Shown here: in pieces, positions 58,749-64,000 of the stretch | Layout of the letters: every line of letters begins with the position of its first letter | How positions within the stretch are numbered: position 1 is the first letter of the stretch | Assembly (NCBI GenBank): GCA_030148605.1 | Contig: JASBTD010000053.1 | Coordinates: 124,001 to 188,000, forward strand | DNA length: 64,000 nucleotides | Origin: Erythrobacter sp. | GTDB taxonomy: Bacteria > Pseudomonadota > Alphaproteobacteria > Sphingomonadales > Sphingomonadaceae | Direction: 5' to 3' | Notes under the pieces: generated by a model | What the model saw: only the letters and a program-made list of their open reading frames with translations | The model's database searches: none | What the model was told of the DNA's origin: nothing | Program-made: the position numbers and the translations under genes

Positions 58749-59150
58749 ATGATCGTTGAACGGCTGGATCATGTGAACATCATCACAGACCGGTTGGCAG
58801 AGACAGCGCGCTTCTATGCCGAGATGCTCGATCTTGAAGAGCGTGACGGGCCAGCACCGCTGAAGCCGGAACAAGTGCGCTGGATGTATGACAGTGCCGG
58901 CAACGCCATACTCCACATCAATTCGGTCGATTGCCCACGCGCATTTGATCGCGATGTGACGCCCGGCGACGCGACCGGCGCGATCCACCATGTCGCGCTG
59001 CGGTGCGGAGATTTTGACGAGGTGAAGAAGCGGCTTGATGCGCGCGGCGCAGATTACAGAGTGAATGACCTGTCGTCGGCGGGGCTAAGGCAGATTTTCA
59101 CTGCCGATCCCAACAATGTGCTGTTAGAGCTTAACTTCTTCGCGGCTTAG
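58749..59150 (+). CDS. VOC (glyoxalase/bleomycin-resistance) superfamily protein
   Basis: A 133-residue vicinal-oxygen-chelate protein. The first half begins ERLDHVNIITDRLAETARFYAEMLDLEERDGPAPL and the second AIHHVALRCGDFDEVKKRLDARGADYRVND, with GLRQIFTADPNNVLLELNF at the end; the paired His and Glu that hold the metal appear in LDHVNI, HHVALR and LLELNF. It could be a lyase, isomerase or dioxygenase; the substrate is not predictable. It starts 18 bases after purU and is the last gene of the purT-purU operon. The minus-strand phosphatase-like gene ends four bases inside it. Confidence 0.88.
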   Translation: MIVERLDHVNIITDRLAETARFYAEMLDLEERDGPAPLKPEQVRWMYDSAGNAILHINSVDCPRAFDRDVTPGDATGAIHHVALRCGDFDEVKKRLDARGADYRVNDLSSAGLRQIFTADPNNVLLELNFFAA

Positions 59151-59611
59151 GTCTCGCCAGAGAGCAAGGCTTTCCATGGTTGTGCGGCGGGTTCATCGCT
59201 TGAAAGCGGATCCCACACGCGCGCCATCCTTGCGCGCGCTTCCGCTTCCGGAACGCCTGCATCGCGGTCCAGCGCATAAAGGAATGCAGTGACCCGATAA
59301 TTCATGATGCAATGCACATGAACCGGGCCTTCGACTTCGCTCAGGACGCGAGCGAGCGCGCCAATGTGCTCTTTGTTCGGTGCATCGAATGGCACCGGGA
59401 TATGGGTGTATCCAATATCATGCTTGGCCAGCAACTCGCATTCATTCGCCAGCGCTTCGGGATGATCATCAAGCGCGAGATTGATGACATGCCGCACGCC
59501 GATCGCTGCAAGCCGTGCCGGATCGCCCGGCTCCAGCCTGCCCGATGTGGTAATGCCGTCCGGCCTGCGCCGCCAATTGCGGATGTCGACCGGATCAGCG
59601 GACCGGTTCAA
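59147..59611 (-). CDS. DUF442-like/tyrosine-phosphatase-fold protein
   Basis: A 154-residue protein with a phosphatase-like fold. The active loop is VHVHCIMNYRVTAF (Cys101 to Arg106), which has four residues between Cys and Arg. That is the C-X4-R spacing of the DUF442/beta-lactamase-hydrolase-like group rather than the C-X5-R of standard tyrosine phosphatases. The N-terminal GITTSGRLEPGDPARLAAIGVRHVINLALDDHPEAL is also characteristic. It is probably an atypical phosphatase or sulfur transferase. It overlaps the following PQQ dehydrogenase gene by four bases (the PQQ gene stop lies inside its start region), so the two are one operon. Confidence 0.8.
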   Translation of the reverse strand: MNRSADPVDIRNWRRRPDGITTSGRLEPGDPARLAAIGVRHVINLALDDHPEALANECELLAKHDIGYTHIPVPFDAPNKEHIGALARVLSEVEGPVHVHCIMNYRVTAFLYALDRDAGVPEAEARARMARVWDPLSSDEPAAQPWKALLSGET

Positions 59612-61713
59612 CTGATCCCTGCGTCCCTGTCTTCATTGGCGCGCTTGATCACATATTCGCGGATCGCATCGATCTCCTCACGCGATAGCGAGCCTTCGAA
59701 GCTCACCATGCCATTGGCACTCAGGATGCCGTCATGCACCACGGCTTGCCAGCTATCGCGATTCTGCAAAGTGCCTGAACGCCTCAAGTCAGGCAGGACA
59801 GTCGAGCCGACAGCGGCAGGCGCGTGGCAAACGGCGCAATAGCGTGCGTATTTCTGCGCACCCAATGCAATCGTGTCAGCGCTCGCACGGCTGGGTGGGG
59901 GGTCGAGCGGCAAGGCTGCCAGCTCGGGGATGGGCGGCAATTCACCGTCAGCACCCAGCTTGAACACCAGCAAGCGACTGATATTTTGCACCGGCTTGGC
60001 ATCTTTGACCAATCCGCCATCAGCGGTGATCGCATAGGCGCCGCCCCAGCCCGCCAGGACTGCAACATATTGCTCGCCATTGATGGAGTAAGTCACAGGC
60101 GGTGCGACGACCCCTGTTTGCGCCGGGAAGCTCCAGAGCTTTTCGCCGCTTGAGGCATTGTAAGCGTTGAATTCGCTAGAGGAATTCCCCTGGAACACTA
60201 GACCGCCGCCAGTCGCGAGCAACCCGCCATTCCATGGGCCGGGATGCTCGATTTCCCAGCGCGCTTCCTGAGCGACCGGATCCCAGGCCAGCAGCTTGCC
60301 GCGCACTGTGCCATAGACTTGCTTGCGGATCTCCAGATCAGGCGGCAGGTCACCCGCGCCCAGATTGTAGCCAACGTTGAAACCGCGATTGGGATCGGGT
60401 TTCCACCCCTCTTCCGGGGCGTAGATCGCAGCGGCTTCAAAAGCGGGAATATAGACGAGATTCTCGTCCGGATTGTAGGCCATCGGGTGCCAATTGTGGC
60501 CGCCAAGGGGCCCTGGCATGACCATCGCAGGCTGGCCGGTCTTTTCAGTCCGCGCTTCAGGATTCTCGATCGGGCGGCCATTCTCATCGATCCCCAGCGC
60601 CCAGCTTTGCGGGATATAGGGCTCGGCAGAAATGAACTCGCCCGTGGCGCGGTCAAGCACATAGAAGAAGCCGTTCTTTGGCGCTTGCATCAGCACTTGC
60701 CGCTCAGCGCCATCGATTTCCATGTCGGCGAGCATGATGTGCTGGGTAGCGGTGTAGTCCCATGTTTCGCCCGGTGTCGTCTGATAATGCCAGACATACT
60801 CTCCAGTATCCGGGCGGATCGCGACGATAGACGAGAGATAAAGATTGTCGCCATCGCCAGTGCCGTCTTCGCCCGGGCTGCGATAGGCGCGGTTCCAGGG
60901 CGATCCATTGCCTACGCCGATGTAGAGCAGGTTGAGATCGGGATCGTAAGCCATCGAATCCCACACGGTGCCGCCACCGCCCATTTCCCACCATTCGCCG
61001 CTCCATGTTTCAGCAGCAGCTTTAAGATATTCGGGGTCGTCCTCGCTCGGTTCGTCTGGCACTGTGTAGAAGCGCCAAAGCTCTTCGCCGTTCTTCGCAT
61101 CATATGCCGCGATATAGCCGCGCACGCCAAACTCAGCGCCGCCATTGCCGATCAGTACCTTGCCATCGATGATGCGCGGAGCGCCGGTGATGGTGTAGCT
61201 TTGCGACTGGTCGACTGTGACCTTTTCCCACGCGACCTTGCCGGTCTCGCGGTCCAATGCGATCAACCGCCCGTCAAGCGTTCCGAAATAGAGCTTGTCA
61301 CCCCAAGCGGCGAGCCCGCGATTGACGACGTCGCAACAGGCCTTGACTGCTGTTTCGCCGGGCACTTCGGGATCGAATTCCCACAGCGGTGCGCCCGTCG
61401 CGGCATCGAAAGCCTTCACCTTGCTCCACGCGGTGGTGAGATAGAGCTTGCCGTCGATCACCAGCGGGGTCGCTTCCTGACCGCGCGCGGTATCCATATC
61501 GGCATACCACGCCAGGCCCAGCTCGCTGACGTTGTCCTCATTGATCAGGTCAAGCGGGGAATAGCGCTGTTCGGAATAGGTCCGGCCGTGGGTTATCCAG
61601 TTGCTGGTATCATCGCCGGCGTTGAGCAGATCATCCGAGCCGATTCCGCTTCCCATCTCACCGCAGCTTGCCAAAGCCAGACTTGCAGCAACGAGCCATC
61701 CCACATTCTTCAT
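59608..61713 (-). CDS. PQQ-dependent alcohol dehydrogenase with cytochrome c domain
   Basis: A 701-residue quinohaemoprotein of the methanol/ethanol dehydrogenase family. A lipoprotein signal ends in LASC (Cys17), so it is likely anchored to a periplasmic membrane face. The eight-bladed propeller includes the vicinal disulfide (VKACCDVV), tryptophan-docking repeats ([34 protein letters not shown]), [23 protein letters not shown] and [27 protein letters not shown]. The C-terminal cytochrome domain has the heme site [11 protein letters not shown]. It would oxidise a primary or secondary alcohol and pass electrons to the respiratory chain. The downstream gene overlaps by four bases. Confidence 0.94.
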   Translation of the reverse strand: MKNVGWLVAASLALASCGEMGSGIGSDDLLNAGDDTSNWITHGRTYSEQRYSPLDLINEDNVSELGLAWYADMDTARGQEATPLVIDGKLYLTTAWSKVKAFDAATGAPLWEFDPEVPGETAVKACCDVVNRGLAAWGDKLYFGTLDGRLIALDRETGKVAWEKVTVDQSQSYTITGAPRIIDGKVLIGNGGAEFGVRGYIAAYDAKNGEELWRFYTVPDEPSEDDPEYLKAAAETWSGEWWEMGGGGTVWDSMAYDPDLNLLYIGVGNGSPWNRAYRSPGEDGTGDGDNLYLSSIVAIRPDTGEYVWHYQTTPGETWDYTATQHIMLADMEIDGAERQVLMQAPKNGFFYVLDRATGEFISAEPYIPQSWALGIDENGRPIENPEARTEKTGQPAMVMPGPLGGHNWHPMAYNPDENLVYIPAFEAAAIYAPEEGWKPDPNRGFNVGYNLGAGDLPPDLEIRKQVYGTVRGKLLAWDPVAQEARWEIEHPGPWNGGLLATGGGLVFQGNSSSEFNAYNASSGEKLWSFPAQTGVVAPPVTYSINGEQYVAVLAGWGGAYAITADGGLVKDAKPVQNISRLLVFKLGADGELPPIPELAALPLDPPPSRASADTIALGAQKYARYCAVCHAPAAVGSTVLPDLRRSGTLQNRDSWQAVVHDGILSANGMVSFEGSLSREEIDAIREYVIKRANEDRDAGIS

Positions 61714-61883
61714 CGATTTCTCTCCCCCGAACCCGCGGATTCACGGCATTCGTCCGGAACTATGTTGCCGCGCTAATTGCGCCGTGTCCATGCCTTCATT
61801 TTGACAGCGTTCCGCTTTCGCTTGGCCGGGGCGCGATTGGGCGCTACCTACTTCAATATTCAAGGGTTGGAGAGAGAATTCTC

Positions 61884-62885
61884 ATGGAATTTGTACTGAT
61901 TGCGTTGTTGTTCTTGCTGGTCGTTTTCCTGATCATGGCTGTGCGGGTTGTGAAGCAGGGTTATGTTTACACAATCGAACGCTTGGGCAAATTCACCATT
62001 GCTGCGCAACCGGGCCTGCACCTGATCATCCCGTTCATCGATCGCGTCGGGCAGAAGGTGAACATGATGGAGCAAGTGCTCGACATTCCGGGCCAGGAAA
62101 TCATCACCGCTGACAACGCCATGGTGGGCGTGGATGCTGTGGTGTTCTTCCAGGTGCTCGATGCCGGCAAGGCAGCCTATGAAGTATCGAGTCTCTATCA
62201 GGCGATCATGGCGCTCACGACCACGAACCTGCGCACGGTCATGGGCTCGATGGATCTGGATGAAACGCTGTCAAAGCGCGACGAGATCAACGCGCGACTG
62301 CTGGCCGTGGTTGACCATGCGACTTCGCCCTGGGGCGTGAAGATTACCCGGGTCGAGATCAAGGATATCCGCCCGCCGCATGACATTTCAGAAGCCATGG
62401 CACGCCAGATGAAGGCCGAACGCCTGAAACGTGCAGAGATTCTGGAAGCAGAAGGTGACAAGACCAGCTCCATCCTGCGCGCCGAAGGCCGCAAGCAGTC
62501 AGCCATTCTCGAAGCTGAAGGCAAACGCGAAGCGCAATTCCGTGACGCAGAAGCGCGTGAACGTGCTGCAGAAGCCGAAGCACGCGCCACCCAGATGGTT
62601 TCGGATGCGATCGCGGCTTCCGGCAACCAGGCAATCAATTACTTTATCGCGCAGGAATACACCAAGGCAGTCGGCAAGTTTGCGGAAAGCCCCAATGCCA
62701 AGACAATCCTGTTCCCGGTCGAAGCAACCCAGCTGATCGGCTCGCTGGGCGGTATCGGCGAATTGGTGCGTGATGCCGTTGGCGGCAAGGAAGGCGATGT
62801 GACAACTTCTGTCGGCGGGCGCAGCGGCCAGCAACTGCCGCAGGGTCGGGCTCGCACGAGTGTGCCACGCTCTGGTGACAGCTGA
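61884..62885 (+). CDS. SPFH/Band 7 (stomatin-like, QmcA-type) protein
   Basis: A 333-residue membrane protein of the SPFH family. A single N-terminal hydrophobic helix ([22 protein letters not shown]) is followed by the SPFH domain ([67 protein letters not shown]) and a coiled-coil region with [40 protein letters not shown]. The C-terminus is a flexible tail. Such proteins build large membrane scaffolds. Its stop codon overlaps the NfeD ATG (TGATG), and SPFH-NfeD pairs are the common arrangement. The frame extends upstream to 61668, but the ATG at 61884 has a GGAGAGA site and the anchor. Confidence 0.93.
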   Translation: MEFVLIALLFLLVVFLIMAVRVVKQGYVYTIERLGKFTIAAQPGLHLIIPFIDRVGQKVNMMEQVLDIPGQEIITADNAMVGVDAVVFFQVLDAGKAAYEVSSLYQAIMALTTTNLRTVMGSMDLDETLSKRDEINARLLAVVDHATSPWGVKITRVEIKDIRPPHDISEAMARQMKAERLKRAEILEAEGDKTSSILRAEGRKQSAILEAEGKREAQFRDAEARERAAEAEARATQMVSDAIAASGNQAINYFIAQEYTKAVGKFAESPNAKTILFPVEATQLIGSLGGIGELVRDAVGGKEGDVTTSVGGRSGQQLPQGRARTSVPRSGDS

Positions 62886-63385
62886 TGAACGGGCTGGAGG
62901 GATTTGACGCGCATTGGGTGTGGATCGCGATCGGGCTGATCCTCGCCGCGCTCGAGATGCTGGTACCCGGCGTCTATCTGATCTGGCTGGCGGTTGCAGC
63001 GATAGTCACCGGCTTGCTCACGCTTGGCCTTGATCTTGCTCTGCCTTCCCAGGTTGTGATCTTTGTTTCGATTTCGCTCATCGCGGCGTTCAGCGCGCGC
63101 CGTTTCCTGCGCGATTCTCCGATTGAAAGCTCCGATCCGCTGCTCAACCAGCGCGGCGGGCGGCTGGTTGGTGAAATGGCCGTTGTAACTCAAGCCTTCG
63201 AAGGGGGAAGCGGCCGGATCAAGCATGGCGACAGCGAATGGCTTGCCCGTGGGCCTGATTTGGGCGTGGGTGAGCGCGTTCGCATCACCGGCAGCAATGG
63301 CGCAGTCCTGATCGTAGAGCCTGTGCCGCTGATTGAAACGGCTAAGGATTCGGACAGCGAAGGCGCTTCAGACAGCCAGGCTTAG
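62885..63385 (+). CDS. NfeD-family protein (SPFH partner)
   Basis: A 166-residue protein with three hydrophobic segments ([36 protein letters not shown], then QVVIFVSISLIAAFSA) and a C-terminal OB-fold domain (LLNQRGGRLVGEMAVVTQAFEGGSGRIKHGDSEWLARGPDLGVGERVRITGSNGAVLIVEPV). NfeD proteins are translated with SPFH genes as a two-gene unit and may stabilise or process the SPFH protein. The ATG overlaps the SPFH stop by one base. It is the last gene on the plus strand, its stop overlapping that of the convergent NDUFA9-like gene. Confidence 0.93.
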   Translation: MNGLEGFDAHWVWIAIGLILAALEMLVPGVYLIWLAVAAIVTGLLTLGLDLALPSQVVIFVSISLIAAFSARRFLRDSPIESSDPLLNQRGGRLVGEMAVVTQAFEGGSGRIKHGDSEWLARGPDLGVGERVRITGSNGAVLIVEPVPLIETAKDSDSEGASDSQA

Positions 63386-64000
63386 CCCGCAGTCATCCCT
63401 TCATCTACGCCGAAGCGACCGTGCTTGCGGTACCGGTCCATCCATTTGTCCAGAAACAGGCCGAGCGGGCGCGGTGTGATGCCCAACTTGTCAAACCCGG
63501 GATAGTCGCCAGAGGCGCAATTACCCTCTTTCAGCATCACCCATTGATCGCGATTGATCGGCGTCAGCGGCAATGCTGCAAAGGCAGCTGACAGCGGATC
63601 CGGCACCGGCAGGAAGGTGCGCGAACGGCCCTGTGCCTTGGCGATGCGCTGGTTGAATTCCATCATCGTGATGGTTTCCGGCCCGCCTAGTTCATATGTC
63701 TTGCCACCATGCTTGGCAGGATCGCTCAATGCATTTGCGATAGCTTCAGCCAGATCGTCAACAAAGGCCGGCTGCAGCGGAGATTCTGGCCCGAAGACGG
63801 GCAGGATTGGCGCCATTTGCACGAGCCCGGCAAACAGATTGACGAAATTGTCGTCTTCGCCAAACAAGGCAGATGGGCGCAGAATCGTCGCCTTGGGAAA
63901 TGCCTCGTGCACCAGCTCTTCGCCCAGCGCATTGGCCCTGGCGTAAGAAGAGGCGGACTCGGCATTCGCACCGATTGCGCTGATGTGGACCAGCGCGCTT
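63382..64000 (-). CDS. NDUFA9-type NAD(P)-binding protein, 5' end outside the window
   Basis: The C-terminal 206 residues of an atypical short-chain/epimerase-like protein related to the NDUFA9 accessory subunit of complex I. It shows SALVHISAIGANAESASSYARANALGEELVHEAFPKATILRPSALFGEDDNFVNLFAGLVQMAPILPVFGP, with the YARAN variant of the YxxxK motif, and the closing GGPETITMMEFNQRIAKAQGRSRTFLPVP. The frame is open to the end of the window; the apparent start at 63912 is an internal GTG. Catalysis is unlikely, because the Lys position is altered; the role may be structural in respiration or in lipid assembly. It is convergent with NfeD. Confidence 0.88.
   Translation of the reverse strand, partial: SALVHISAIGANAESASSYARANALGEELVHEAFPKATILRPSALFGEDDNFVNLFAGLVQMAPILPVFGPESPLQPAFVDDLAEAIANALSDPAKHGGKTYELGGPETITMMEFNQRIAKAQGRSRTFLPVPDPLSAAFAALPLTPINRDQWVMLKEGNCASGDYPGFDKLGITPRPLGLFLDKWMDRYRKHGRFGVDEGMTAG

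Overview
The window is a 64 kb piece of a GC-rich alphaproteobacterial chromosome, most likely from the Sphingomonadales (Erythrobacteraceae type). The evidence is the combination of genes: alphaproteobacterial families (DUF4167, DUF1244, the GapR/DUF2312 nucleoid protein, a host-attachment-family protein, an NDUFA9-type protein), a CDC48-type AAA ATPase, a CIRCE-controlled groESL operon, and intergenic repeats of a kind I associate with Erythrobacter-like genomes. It is almost entirely housekeeping chromosome. I found no rRNA, tRNA, CRISPR array, transposase, integrase or phage gene.

Layout. 0-4 kb: prmC (3' end), a DUF4167 protein with a foldable leader, lnt and metK. 4-7.2 kb (minus strand): a ketone-body or acyl-CoA transferase operon (scoA, a secreted SnoaL-like protein, scoB, a CaiB family enzyme). 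7.3-14.7 kb: a secreted methyltransferase-like protein, a candidate small RNA, cdc48, a MscS channel and polA. 14.9-19.3 kb: an acidic lipoprotein, a class A beta-lactamase-like protein, a DUF305-LVIVD fusion and a host-attachment-family protein. 19.4-23 kb: groEL/groES and a MATE transporter. 23-27.5 kb: an accessory-looking block (secreted propeller protein, SDR, PDZ-SHOCT protein) whose gaps carry a degenerate repeat. 27.6-38.8 kb: rplJ-rplL on the minus strand, an XRE/DUF2975/small-peptide module with its own promoter and operator-like repeats, then rpoB-rpoC on the plus strand.

38.9-52.9 kb: an unknown protein, gltX, a deacetylase, PilZ, pyk, DUF1244, gapR, a YbjQ protein with an AAC(3)-I-like acetyltransferase behind a palindromic promoter, a hydrolase with a damaged 5' end, a CPBP protease, yebC, ruvC, an ArsC/Spx-like protein, a glycerophosphodiesterase, ubiG and lysC. 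53-64 kb: a redoxin, a PilZ-HTH fusion next to a degenerate GGDEF protein, the co-directional purT / nitronate monooxygenase / purU / VOC genes, a phosphatase-like protein, a PQQ-cytochrome alcohol dehydrogenase, an SPFH-NfeD pair and a 5'-truncated NDUFA9-type gene.

The clearest functional links are: the 10-formyl-THF deformylase (PurU) next to the formate-using PurT; the two CoA-transferase subunits followed by a second type of CoA-transferase; the PilZ-HTH and degenerate GGDEF pair; the SPFH-NfeD membrane pair; and the 42-residue peptide, DUF2975 membrane protein and XRE regulator under one promoter. The strongest candidates for something undescribed are that last module, the small-RNA-like locus at 8.2 kb, and the PilZ-HTH regulator. 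All protein calls rest on motif recognition by eye.
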